28,298 nucleotides of DNA from Cyanobacteria bacterium OH_CBB_238 (GTDB lineage Bacteria; Cyanobacteriota; Vampirovibrionia; Gastranaerophilales; Gastranaerophilaceae), in contig JAEYQN010000056.1 in assembly GCA_023409995.1 (NCBI GenBank), positions 1-28,298 on the forward strand, given 5' to 3'. Of the stretch, positions 1-7,680 are shown piece by piece. The notes beneath the pieces were generated by a model, which had not been told where the DNA came from, did not search any database, and saw only the letters and a program-made list of their open reading frames with translations. Position 1 is the first letter of the stretch. Every line of letters starts with the position of its first letter. The position numbers and the translations under genes are program-made.

Positions 1-1827
1 AATTCAGATGTATATTATGGAGCATCAAATTCACAGAGTGCGATAATAGGAAACACATCAGCACCTGATTCATCAAAGGGAAGCAGATTAGTAATAGTAA
101 CACCAGAGGATAGTAGTGGGGATACAATCCAAAGATCATTAATAGACTTTTATCAAAAGACCTCTACAGGTATGACTAATATTGGGAAAATTGGGTTGGA
201 TACACACGCAAATATTTCAATAGGAGTTAATTCTCTTAAAAAGAACGAATATAAAGGTGATATCTATACAAGCGAACCTCGATCAACATTCTATAAGGCG
301 ACAAACAACACTGCTGTGGGGCATAACTCATTATTATCTAACAGTTCTGGAGTATCTAATTCAGCATTTGGTGCATATTCTATGAGAGACAACACTTCAG
401 GATCTTGGAATTTGGCGTTAGGGACAGAGTCTCTTTTGATGAACACAGTTGGTTCTGGGAATGTTTCTGTCGGCGCTCATTCCATGTATTTTAGTACCGA
501 AGGTTATAACAATACGGCAATAGGTATTAGGGCATTAGCTGGGTATGAACCTGCAAATACTCGCACAACTCCGCAAACCGGCTCACAAAATGTTGCTGTT
601 GGTGCATCGAGTCTATATTTAAATACAACAGGCTCAAATAATGTTGCAAACGGAGCCAATGCCCTATATTCAAATACAACAGGAAATTACTTGACTGCAA
701 TTGGTATGGGCGCTCTATCTGGTAATAAAGAAGGTATTGAGCATACAGCTGTTGGCTATTTTGCTTTGTCAAAAAATACTTCCACTGGCTATGAATCAAA
801 TACTGCAATGGGGTATCATTCATTAGGTGAGAACACTACAGGAACAGGAAATACCGCTTTTGGTGATGATTCTCTAGGCTTAAATCAAGAAGGAATTCGA
901 AATACAGGAGTTGGACATAATGCTTTGTACTCAAATAAAACTTCTCAAAATACAGCTGTTGGCTATAATTCTCAACAATTTACAAGTTCTGGTGCAGGTA
1001 ATACATCAATTGGAGCAAGGTCAATGGCTGCAAATATAGACGGCTATGAAAATGTTGCAGTAGGGCATGGTAGTTTAAGAGATAATTTGAATGGATATAG
1101 AAACGTAGCTGTGGGGCAAGATTCTCTTCTTGTAAGTACAACCGGTTATTTAAATACTGCTGTTGGAGATGACGCATTATTTAGCAATACAACTGGTTCA
1201 GGTAATACTGGAATTGGAAAATCAGCTTTACGTGAAAATACTACGGGAAGCAATAATGTTGCATTGGGACAACATGCGGGTTTTGGGGTAAATGATTCTA
1301 ATAAACTATATATAGAAGGAAATGGCTATTATTACACTGGATCAAGCGCATTAATTTATGGAGATTTCTTCGCTCGTAGTGTCAAAATCAATGGATCATT
1401 GACGGTGAATAGTTTTACTAACCTTTCTGACAAGAGAATAAAAAATATTAAAGAAGAAAATAAAATAGGACTTGAGCGAATTCTGAAATTAAAAGTTTAT
1501 GATTATACATTCAGAAATACAGTAAATGACAAAAGAAAACATACTGGTATACTTGCTCAGGATTTGCAAAAAATAATTCCCAATGCAGTAGTGGAAGGTC
1601 CTGGAAATGATAAATATAAGTCATTATTATATATTGATTCAAATGAAATATTGTTTACTTGTGTAAATGCTATAAAGCAGCTATATGCCAAAAATCTAGA
1701 TGTAAATAATAAAATTAAAAGCCTAGAGCATGAAAATTCCATTCAAAAGAAAGAGTTAGCAAGACAAGCTATTGAGATTCAGGCCTTGTGTGAAAAATAC
1801 AGCCAGCTTGAATCTAAAATTCGTTAG
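1..1827 (+). CDS. Head-repeat surface or tail-fibre-like protein with C-terminal S74 chaperone (5' truncated)
   Basis: The reading frame is open from base 1, so the start lies outside; 608 residues are visible. About 19 units of roughly 17 residues (pattern N-T-A-x-G-x-x-S/A-L-x-x-N-T-x-G) fill nucleotides 307-1299, as in YadA-type heads and phage or metagenomic fibre proteins. From about residue 474 comes a peptidase S74 / endosialidase chaperone domain: the SDKRIK motif starts at residue 476 (nt 1426) and is followed by GILAQDLQKIIP. In known S74 proteins this Ser/Lys pair drives self-cleavage after trimer folding. The last 45 residues look like a coiled coil. Inference: a trimeric fibre displayed at the surface, whose tail is removed after assembly. 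No neighbouring phage genes are visible, so an adhesin-like cell protein and a prophage fibre both remain possible. The 3' end overlaps the convergent YkgJ gene by 14 bases. Confidence 0.85.
   Translation, partial: NSDVYYGASNSQSAIIGNTSAPDSSKGSRLVIVTPEDSSGDTIQRSLIDFYQKTSTGMTNIGKIGLDTHANISIGVNSLKKNEYKGDIYTSEPRSTFYKATNNTAVGHNSLLSNSSGVSNSAFGAYSMRDNTSGSWNLALGTESLLMNTVGSGNVSVGAHSMYFSTEGYNNTAIGIRALAGYEPANTRTTPQTGSQNVAVGASSLYLNTTGSNNVANGANALYSNTTGNYLTAIGMGALSGNKEGIEHTAVGYFALSKNTSTGYESNTAMGYHSLGENTTGTGNTAFGDDSLGLNQEGIRNTGVGHNALYSNKTSQNTAVGYNSQQFTSSGAGNTSIGARSMAANIDGYENVAVGHGSLRDNLNGYRNVAVGQDSLLVSTTGYLNTAVGDDALFSNTTGSGNTGIGKSALRENTTGSNNVALGQHAGFGVNDSNKLYIEGNGYYYTGSSALIYGDFFARSVKINGSLTVNSFTNLSDKRIKNIKEENKIGLERILKLKVYDYTFRNTVNDKRKHTGILAQDLQKIIPNAVVEGPGNDKYKSLLYIDSNEILFTCVNAIKQLYAKNLDVNNKIKSLEHENSIQKKELARQAIEIQALCEKYSQLESKIR
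307..1299 (+). repeat. Tandem ~17-residue head repeats (protein level)
   Basis: About 19 consecutive units with a conserved Asn at position 1, Gly at position 5, Ser/Ala-Leu at 8-9 and usually Asn-Thr-x-Gly at 12-15. The DNA copies have diverged, so the repeat is preserved at protein rather than nucleotide level. One unit near nt 541-582 carries an insertion of about nine residues. Confidence 0.85.
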
Positions 1828-2221
1828 CCTCTATATAGTCTCTAAATTTTTTGTCAACGTCAAAATAATATCCACAGCCATCTAGTGGTTTTCCTCCATT
1901 AATTATAAAATCATTCTTTATCCTGGGATAGTTTCTGCAGGCAAGAGACCTGAATACGTAGTCTTTACACTTATTGTTTGTGTCCAATGATCTACATGTG
2001 AAAAGCAAAGCTCCGTCATCGTCAATGCCTGAAATAAAAAAATGTTCATATGATTTTTTCCAATTTTTTAATAATTCAAACTGTTTTTTTGTTTGTATAG
2101 GTTTATCATTAACAAAAAAAACTATATTAGAGCAACATTTTCCACAGCCCCTGCATTTACCCTTTATCATAAATTTTGAAGATTTTAGTTTGGAAATTAT
2201 AAACTTTATGTTAGAAAGCAT
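1814..2221 (-). CDS. YkgJ-family cysteine cluster protein
   Basis: 135 residues. A C-x2-C-x2-CC motif near residues 23-30 (CRGCGKCC) and later cysteines (CKDYVFRSLACRNYP, then a DGCGYYF segment) match the YkgJ / UPF0153 metal-chelating family (Zn or Fe proposed, precise role unknown). The ATG lies one base after the TAA of the upstream lipoprotein gene, which argues for translational coupling. It is the last gene of a TPR-lipoprotein-YkgJ set on the minus strand. The stop codon (1814-1816) sits inside the end of the convergent S74 gene. I see no terminator downstream. Family assignment is firm; the function is not known. Confidence 0.85.
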   Translation of the reverse strand: MLSNIKFIISKLKSSKFMIKGKCRGCGKCCSNIVFFVNDKPIQTKKQFELLKNWKKSYEHFFISGIDDDGALLFTCRSLDTNNKCKDYVFRSLACRNYPRIKNDFIINGGKPLDGCGYYFDVDKKFRDYIEANEF

Positions 2222-2222
2222 T

Positions 2223-2624
2223 TTATCTTACCCATAAAATATTTCTGGCAATTTCTTTTTCCAGATTATTGATTTCAAAAGCTCTTATTATGTAACACCC
2301 TACTTCAGGCAGTGTGGTGTAGCCTATATAAAATTTTTTGCCCTTATCAACGTTTATTGTTTCAGATTGGTATAATTGCAGCCCCCAGTTTGAAAGCTTT
2401 TCATCTCTTTTTACTAATTGGACCCTGATTACACTATCAGTAAAACCTTTAGGTACAATAATTACGTAAAATATCCTTTGGTGCGGTGCAAAAACATAAA
2501 TAGGATCTTGAACCGTAGATGTTGTTATTGGCTTTGAATTTGTTAGTAGGATTGGTTTTTCTTTATCACAACCGTATAAGAAAATGCTAGCAAAGATGAT
2601 AAAGCCAAGAACTAATTTTTTCAT
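2223..2624 (-). CDS. Small putative lipoprotein, unknown function
   Basis: 133 residues. The N-terminus has Lys2-Lys3, a hydrophobic stretch and a lipobox ending L-Y-G-C with Cys19, followed by charged DKEK, so it is very likely a signal-peptidase-II lipoprotein. The mature part (about 115 residues) looks beta-rich, with no family I recognise. It begins 19 bases after the TPR gene stop and ends one base before the YkgJ start, so the three genes are probably co-transcribed. The SD is weak. Inference: an envelope-anchored partner of the exported TPR protein encoded upstream. Confidence 0.75.
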   Translation of the reverse strand: MKKLVLGFIIFASIFLYGCDKEKPILLTNSKPITTSTVQDPIYVFAPHQRIFYVIIVPKGFTDSVIRVQLVKRDEKLSNWGLQLYQSETINVDKGKKFYIGYTTLPEVGCYIIRAFEINNLEKEIARNILWVR

Positions 2625-2643
2625 TTATTCGTACAACCCAAAC

Positions 2644-4650
2644 TTATTTAGCCAACTGCCTTTTTAGGTAGTTAATTTTATACTGAATTTCATTCTTGAT
2701 ATCTTCATCATTTGTATATTTTACAAAATTCTGATAATTATTTAATGCTGACTGGTAGTTTTTTTCTTTCTCATAAGCTAAAGCAAGTGCATAGTAAGCA
2801 TATGCGTAATCTGGCTTTATTGATACGACTTTATTAAATGATATTTTTGCTTCAGCGAGATTATTTGATTCAGCTTGACATAAGCCCAAATTAAATAATG
2901 CATCCGTATTATTTGGATTGACCTTTAACGCATTTTTGTATTCTCGCGTTGCATCTTGAACCTTTGAAGTAGTTTTATATGCATTACCTAGTTTTATGTA
3001 TGTTATTTCATCTGATGGATTTGACTCGATTGCTTTTGAGTATTCGTCAATTGCTTTTGTATATTCTTTTTGGCTTATAAAGGAGTCTGCAAGTATTATA
3101 TGAGACTCTGCTGAATCTTGTTTTGATATCCCACCTTTAGATATAACATTATTGTATACAGCCGCTGCATCCTCTGTTTTGTTATATTTTGCAAGTATTT
3201 TTGCATATTTAGATGCAAGTTCTTTGTTGTCAGGGTCTATGGCAATTGCTTTTTCATAGTTTTCAATTACTTTGCTTTTTACACCAAGTTTGTCATAAGA
3301 ATTAGCTATATTAACATATGCAGTCACATCATTTGTATTGAGTTCCACTGCTTTTTCATAATTTTCTATAGCTCTTCTGTAACTTGTAGATGTGGCAAGA
3401 CTATCACCCTGAGCAACATAAGCTTTTTCTAAATAACTTTTGATCTTTGGATCATTTTTTTGTGATAATAAACTTGTGTATATGGCAATTGCAGACGAAT
3501 ACATCCCCGATGCGTGGCACGCCAATGCTTTATTATAATTGAGTTCGTAATCAGTTGGTGAAGCCACAAGTAATTCATCATATATTTTTATAGCTTCTCC
3601 ATAATCTTTATTAATATGGTAGGCTCTTGCCAATTCTTTTTTTGCATCAATGTTTTTGGGATCAATTGCTGTTGTTTGTTTAAAACACTGAATCGCATCT
3701 GCGATAGAATTCCTTTTTTCGTACAATAATCCTAAATTGTAGTATGCAATAGGATTGCTTTTTATCTTTTCTATATATGTTTTATATTCTCTTATGGCAT
3801 CTTCGGGTCTATTCATATCAGCAAGCAAGTTTGCATAATCAAATCTTAGTTCGCTTAGATCAGGTCTAATCGAAAAGGCAGATTCAAACTCAACAAGAGC
3901 TAATGCATCTTTTTCTTGCTCTATGTAAACAAATGCCAAGTTAGCATGTGAGGCATAATCGCTAGGATTTTTCTGTATAGCTTTTTTTAGTATTATTTCT
4001 GCATTGTTATAATCTTTTAGCTTATATAATGCTAATCCATAATTTGCAAATTCTTTGAATGAATTTGGATTTGTTGTATATAAATGATTATATTCATCGC
4101 AAGCGCTTTTTGCATCGTTTGTTTTTAGATATACTTCTGCTAAGCTTTCTCTTGCATCTGTGTGGTCAGGGTAAGATGTAAGAAAGGTTTTGTAGTATTT
4201 CATTGATTCATTATAGTCATTTAGTAGCAATTTAGCATTTGCCATATTTAGGTAATTATATTTGTAGTCAGGGAAGATTTGCATAGCATGTTCATAAGAG
4301 CTAAATGCTGTTGCGTAGTCTCTTTGTTGTTGAAGTATATTACCAATGCTTATATAAATAAATGCATCATTTGGTCTGAGTTTGGCGGCTCTTTTGTATG
4401 CAGCAAGCGCATTATCCCATTCTCCTAACTCAGTATACAATCCCGCTAGTTTTGTGTACAAAAGGGCATCTTCGCTTGATATCATGATTGCCTTTTTTAG
4501 CTGATCTATTGCTTCTCTATACTTATTTGCATCTTCTAATTGGCAAGCAGAGTGATACAATTGATTTGCAACGGGAGTCATCTGAGCTTGTGCTCCTGAT
4601 CCTACCAAACTTGCTGTTATAATCAACGAAACTAGTAACTTGTGCTTAAT
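2644..4650 (-). CDS. Exported TPR-repeat protein, probable ATT start
   Basis: About 668 residues of tetratricopeptide repeats (about 18 units of 34 residues; e.g. the A-x-x-Y-x-x-A and P-D/N-x-x pattern recurs throughout). Such repeats form a protein-binding superhelix. The first conventional start is TTG at 4626, but that cuts the signal peptide. Reading upstream in frame to the ATT at 4650-4648 gives K-H-K, a hydrophobic core and an A-Q-A cleavage site (LVGSGAQAQ), and this ATT is eight bases after a perfect GGAGG. An in-frame TGA lies at 4671-4669 and no ATG/GTG lies between. I therefore place the start at 4650. The protein is probably periplasmic or secreted. First gene of an operon with the lipoprotein and YkgJ genes; its partner is unknown. 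Confidence 0.8.
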   Translation of the reverse strand: MKHKLLVSLIITASLVGSGAQAQMTPVANQLYHSACQLEDANKYREAIDQLKKAIMISSEDALLYTKLAGLYTELGEWDNALAAYKRAAKLRPNDAFIYISIGNILQQQRDYATAFSSYEHAMQIFPDYKYNYLNMANAKLLLNDYNESMKYYKTFLTSYPDHTDARESLAEVYLKTNDAKSACDEYNHLYTTNPNSFKEFANYGLALYKLKDYNNAEIILKKAIQKNPSDYASHANLAFVYIEQEKDALALVEFESAFSIRPDLSELRFDYANLLADMNRPEDAIREYKTYIEKIKSNPIAYYNLGLLYEKRNSIADAIQCFKQTTAIDPKNIDAKKELARAYHINKDYGEAIKIYDELLVASPTDYELNYNKALACHASGMYSSAIAIYTSLLSQKNDPKIKSYLEKAYVAQGDSLATSTSYRRAIENYEKAVELNTNDVTAYVNIANSYDKLGVKSKVIENYEKAIAIDPDNKELASKYAKILAKYNKTEDAAAVYNNVISKGGISKQDSAESHIILADSFISQKEYTKAIDEYSKAIESNPSDEITYIKLGNAYKTTSKVQDATREYKNALKVNPNNTDALFNLGLCQAESNNLAEAKISFNKVVSIKPDYAYAYYALALAYEKEKNYQSALNNYQNFVKYTNDEDIKNEIQYKINYLKRQLAK

Positions 4651-4719
4651 TGTTGTATCCTCCAGCTTTCAATTGTATATTATAAATTATCTAATGATTT
4701 TTAAAAAAAATCAATAATT

Positions 4720-5559
4720 TCAATTATCTTCATTAACTAGCTTTTGATAGACTTGAGAGTTTATCTCTCCTCCTATTAATATAATTAGGGATGTATAGAA
4801 TAGCCATACCATCATAATTGCAAATGCACCAATTGTTCCATAAACTTTATTATAAGTGTTTAAGTTTGTTAGGTATAAAGAATAACTCCAAGAACCAAGT
4901 AACCAGAAAACGCAGAAAAAGAGTGTGCCTGGTAAAGCACTTTTCCGTTTTATTTTCTCATGTCCAACAACAGCAGGTAACATATAGTAATTTATAAATG
5001 CCATACAATACAAAGCCATAAAAGACACAGGCCATCTTGAAAATATAATTATATCAACTAACAAGTTTGATAAGGTCGTATAGTTTATAAGAAACTCTAA
5101 AATTATTTTTCCGAAAATTATCAAATTAACGCTTATGAAAAGCACAAAAGCATTTGCAAATACCATAAGTATGGAGAGTAGTCTTATATACCAAAAAGGT
5201 CTATGTTCATCAAGGGCATAAGCTCTATTTAATCCTTTTGTTATTACCGCAATTGCATTGGCAGCTAAGGCAACAGTTATGAATAAACCGATAATAGCTA
5301 TAAGCCTGCCTTGATGAAAGATCATTGCTTCATTTAGCGTATTATTTATAAGATTTGCAACATCTGTTGGCGTTATTGCTCCTATAAAATTAAGTATAGG
5401 ATTCATTAAAGCTTTTTTACCTAACCAAGCAAACAAGGATGTTAAGAATAACAAGAAAGGAAAAATTCCTAATATGAACATAAAGGCCATTTCAGCCGCC
5501 ATACCAGGAAAATCTGCCTGTATTATCTTTTGAATCAAGTTAGTGATATATTTTTTCAT
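4720..5559 (-). CDS. YihY/BrkB-family inner membrane protein
   Basis: 279 residues with about six hydrophobic helices. The family signature is recognisable: D-F-P-G-M-A-A-E-M-A-F near residues 16-26, G-L-N-R-A-Y near 109-114, and Y-G-T-I-G-A-F-A-I-M-M-V-W-L-F near 240-254. The family was once mislabelled ribonuclease BN; its real role is unsettled (envelope or transport suggested). Length is typical. The ATG overlaps the stop of the upstream DHH gene in an ATGA quartet, so translation is coupled. This pairing may be conserved but I cannot test it here. Confidence 0.9.
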   Translation of the reverse strand: MKKYITNLIQKIIQADFPGMAAEMAFMFILGIFPFLLFLTSLFAWLGKKALMNPILNFIGAITPTDVANLINNTLNEAMIFHQGRLIAIIGLFITVALAANAIAVITKGLNRAYALDEHRPFWYIRLLSILMVFANAFVLFISVNLIIFGKIILEFLINYTTLSNLLVDIIIFSRWPVSFMALYCMAFINYYMLPAVVGHEKIKRKSALPGTLFFCVFWLLGSWSYSLYLTNLNTYNKVYGTIGAFAIMMVWLFYTSLIILIGGEINSQVYQKLVNEDN

Positions 5560-6524
5560 TTCATTTCGCTCATAATATATTCCAGAAGCTTATTAATCGC
5601 AACAGATGGTGGTTTTTTGATTGTACATCCAGCTGCAAAGGTATGTCCTCCTCCGTTGAAATTGGATGCAATTTTGCTTACATCAATATTCTTACTTCTT
5701 AGGCTTACTTTTGTTTGATTATTTTCGGTCTCTTTTAAAAGTATTGCAACCTCAACGGTTTTAATTTGGCGGAGAGCTTCGGAAATCCCGTCTGTATGCT
5801 CATTTGAAGCATTGAATTTTTTCATATCATCCAGGGTCACTATAGTGTATGCTATTTTTCCATCTTCTAAAAACTTTGCATTATTTAGTGCGTTAACTTG
5901 AAATTGAACCATATTTTGCGGCTTTGTATCGTAGCACTCTCGTGCTATTTCTGAAGGACTAGCGCCGTATCCTACAAGTTTTGATGCAATATCAAATGTT
6001 TTCGATGTTGTTTTTTCGTATTTAAAACATCCGGTGTCTGTAAGAATAGATGTATAGATGCAGGTTGCAATATCCTTAGATATCTCTGCATTTATCTCAG
6101 CTAAGATATTAAAGACTACTTCGCCAGCTGAGCAAGCATCAACGTCAACATAATTTAATTTACCGTAGTTGTTGTTTGTTTTGTGGTGGTCTATATTTAC
6201 ATTGCATTTCGCTTTAGTAAACAATTCAAGAGCATCAACCATTCGATCTTTTGCCGCGATATCAACAGCTATAACAAGGTCATATATTTCTTTTCTATCT
6301 ATATTACTTACATTAACGAACTTCTCTATTCCTGGCAGAAATTTATACACCGCAGGTATGTTCCCAACATATACCGGTATAGCTTTTTTATTAAAGTGCT
6401 TTTTTATAGAGTGAACAAGCGCAAGATTTGCACTTAGAGTGTCTCCATCTGGATTTACATGTGAAACTACAAGTATTGTTTCTGCTTTTTCAATAGCTAA
6501 CTTAAAATTATTTATATTGTCCAT
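5556..6524 (-). CDS. nrnA: DHH/DHHA1 phosphoesterase, NrnA-like (nanoRNase / pAp phosphatase)
   Basis: 322 residues from the ATG at 6524; longer in-frame readings lack family similarity before M-D-N-I. DHH catalytic motifs are complete: SHVNPDGD (residues 21-28), VDIA with Asp88, IDHHKT (111-116), and LTDTG with Asp163. A DHHA1 domain ends with NFNGGGH (His294). NrnA proteins degrade 2-5 nt RNA and often dephosphorylate 3'-phosphoadenosine 5'-phosphate, using Mn2+ in the cytosol. The size matches NrnA rather than RecJ. It is followed by the coupled YihY gene (ATGA overlap) and is divergent from the cation exchanger. The SD before 6524 is weak and A-rich. Confidence 0.88.
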   Translation of the reverse strand: MDNINNFKLAIEKAETILVVSHVNPDGDTLSANLALVHSIKKHFNKKAIPVYVGNIPAVYKFLPGIEKFVNVSNIDRKEIYDLVIAVDIAAKDRMVDALELFTKAKCNVNIDHHKTNNNYGKLNYVDVDACSAGEVVFNILAEINAEISKDIATCIYTSILTDTGCFKYEKTTSKTFDIASKLVGYGASPSEIARECYDTKPQNMVQFQVNALNNAKFLEDGKIAYTIVTLDDMKKFNASNEHTDGISEALRQIKTVEVAILLKETENNQTKVSLRSKNIDVSKIASNFNGGGHTFAAGCTIKKPPSVAINKLLEYIMSEMK

Positions 6525-6546
6525 TTTATTATCTTTTTTATATAAT
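6517..6546 (+). promoter_or_regulatory. Candidate promoter for the cation exchanger
   Basis: A perfect TATAAT at 6541-6546 with TTGTCC at 6517-6522, spacer 18. Transcription would begin near 6553, leaving a leader of only 10-30 bases depending on which start codon is used. It overlaps the start of the divergent DHH gene. Confidence 0.35.
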
Positions 6547-6556
6547 ATTAAAATGT

Positions 6557-6589
6557 ATTGTACCATGAATATGGGGGGTATTTTGTCAA
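6557..6589 (-). promoter_or_regulatory. Candidate promoter for the DHH-YihY operon
   Basis: On the minus strand an extended -10 (TGG TACAAT, hexamer at 6562-6557) lies 25-35 bases before the start codon. A TTGACA sits at 6589-6584, but the spacer is 21 bp, longer than usual, so the extended -10 would carry most of the recognition. It lies inside the start region of the divergent exchanger gene. Confidence 0.3.
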
Positions 6590-7623
6590 TCGTTATTTCA
6601 ATTCTTTCAATTTTGCTTCTTCTGGTGCTGATAGTTGGGTGTTGTGTCGTTTTCACAAATGCAATAGAGCATCTAGGGCGGAAATTAAACCTTGGTGAAG
6701 GTGCGGTTGGCAGTATATTTGCCGCGATAGGTACAGCTCTTCCAGAAACAATAGTGCCTCTTGTTGCAATTTTCGGTGCTTATTTTTCTGGATCTTCACT
6801 ATCTTTAGGAAAAGAAATTGGTGTTGGTGCTATTTTGGGCTCCCCCTTTCTTTTGACGACACTTGCTATGTTTGTTACCGGAGTTGCTGTCTTTTTATTT
6901 GCTACTTGGAATAAAAGATCTTTTGTTCTGGATCTTGATGAAACTTTGTTGAAAAGAGACTTGCGCTATTTTCTCTGCTTTTACACAGTGGCAGTTATGT
7001 CATCATTTTTAACTAGCTCATTTATAAAATATTTTGTTGGAGCTTTCCTCTTAGTTGGATACTTGTTGTATGCAATCAGAACTCTGGATAAGTGTGCAGA
7101 TGGTGCCTGTGATACAGAGCTGGAAGAACTCTATATTTGCAAAATATTAAAATTGAAAGTTAACAAGTTCTTTTTGATAATATCTCAAATCTTTTTATCA
7201 ATAGCAGCGCTTGTATATTTCTCAAATTTATTTGTTGAAAACATTAAATTTGTATCGGAATTATTGGAATTGTCTCCTTTTATTATAAGTTTATTACTTG
7301 CACCAATTGCAACTGAACTACCTGAGATGTTTAATAGCGTGCTTTGGGTTAAATCCTCTAAAGATACTTTGGCAATGGCCAATATATCAGGAGCAATAGT
7401 TTTTCAGAGTTGCATTCCTATGGCTATTGGTTTGTTTTTCACTTCGTGGTCATTTTCTTCACAAACATTTGTTAATATAGTTCTTGTTTACCTTGCTGTC
7501 GTTGGTTTATGTCTTAATATGATAAAAACAAATAATAAATTGAATGTAAAATCGCTATTAATTTGTGGTGTATTTTATGCCGCATATATTATTTATGTAC
7601 TACAAAATGTTTTAAAAGCATAA
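6571..7623 (+). CDS. Sodium/calcium exchanger-family (CaCA) membrane protein
   Basis: 350 residues from the ATG at 6571, about ten hydrophobic helices. Two inverted alpha repeats typical of the CaCA superfamily are visible: GSIFAAIGTALPET (residues 47-60) and LAPIATELPEMFNS (243-256), both with the essential Pro-Glu; NISGAIVFQS (271-280) follows the second. Members exchange Ca2+ or other cations for Na+ or H+ across the inner membrane; the exact ions cannot be read here. The start is uncertain. ATGs at 6553 and 6565 are also in frame, and a G6 run at 6573-6578 would suit a TTG at 6583. No convincing SD precedes 6571. Divergent from the DHH gene; no terminator seen after it. Confidence 0.88.
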   Translation: MGGILSIVISILSILLLLVLIVGCCVVFTNAIEHLGRKLNLGEGAVGSIFAAIGTALPETIVPLVAIFGAYFSGSSLSLGKEIGVGAILGSPFLLTTLAMFVTGVAVFLFATWNKRSFVLDLDETLLKRDLRYFLCFYTVAVMSSFLTSSFIKYFVGAFLLVGYLLYAIRTLDKCADGACDTELEELYICKILKLKVNKFFLIISQIFLSIAALVYFSNLFVENIKFVSELLELSPFIISLLLAPIATELPEMFNSVLWVKSSKDTLAMANISGAIVFQSCIPMAIGLFFTSWSFSSQTFVNIVLVYLAVVGLCLNMIKTNNKLNVKSLLICGVFYAAYIIYVLQNVLKA

Positions 7624-7632
7624 ATGGTTATA

Positions 7633-7661
7633 ATGACAAATTTCTTTTATTAATGTAGTAT
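7633..7661 (+). promoter_or_regulatory. Candidate promoter for the Clp-N / U32 pair
   Basis: ATGACA (7633-7638), 17 bp spacer, TAGTAT (7656-7661). Initiation near 7668 would give a very short leader that still contains the AAAGGGG ribosome site at about 7668-7674. Another TATAAT at 7629-7634 lacks a good -35. Confidence 0.35.
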
Positions 7662-7680
7662 TAAAAAAAAGGGGCTAAAC

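Noticed and set aside
307..1299. The repeat array as a CRISPR or DNA-level tandem repeat
   Set aside because: The similarity is at protein level with a 17-codon period; the units are not identical and there are no spacers.
4685..4719. AT-only hairpin after the YihY gene as a terminator
   Set aside because: The stem is almost purely A/T (GATTTTT/AAAAATC), too weak to support on its own.
6439..6570. A longer exchanger starting at 6439
   Set aside because: That N-terminus lies antisense to the DHH coding region and upstream of the TATAAT at 6541.
5556..6656. A longer DHH protein starting at 6656
   Set aside because: The extra 44 residues run through the divergent promoter and the exchanger start and do not resemble the family; M-D-N-I at 6524 fits NrnA.
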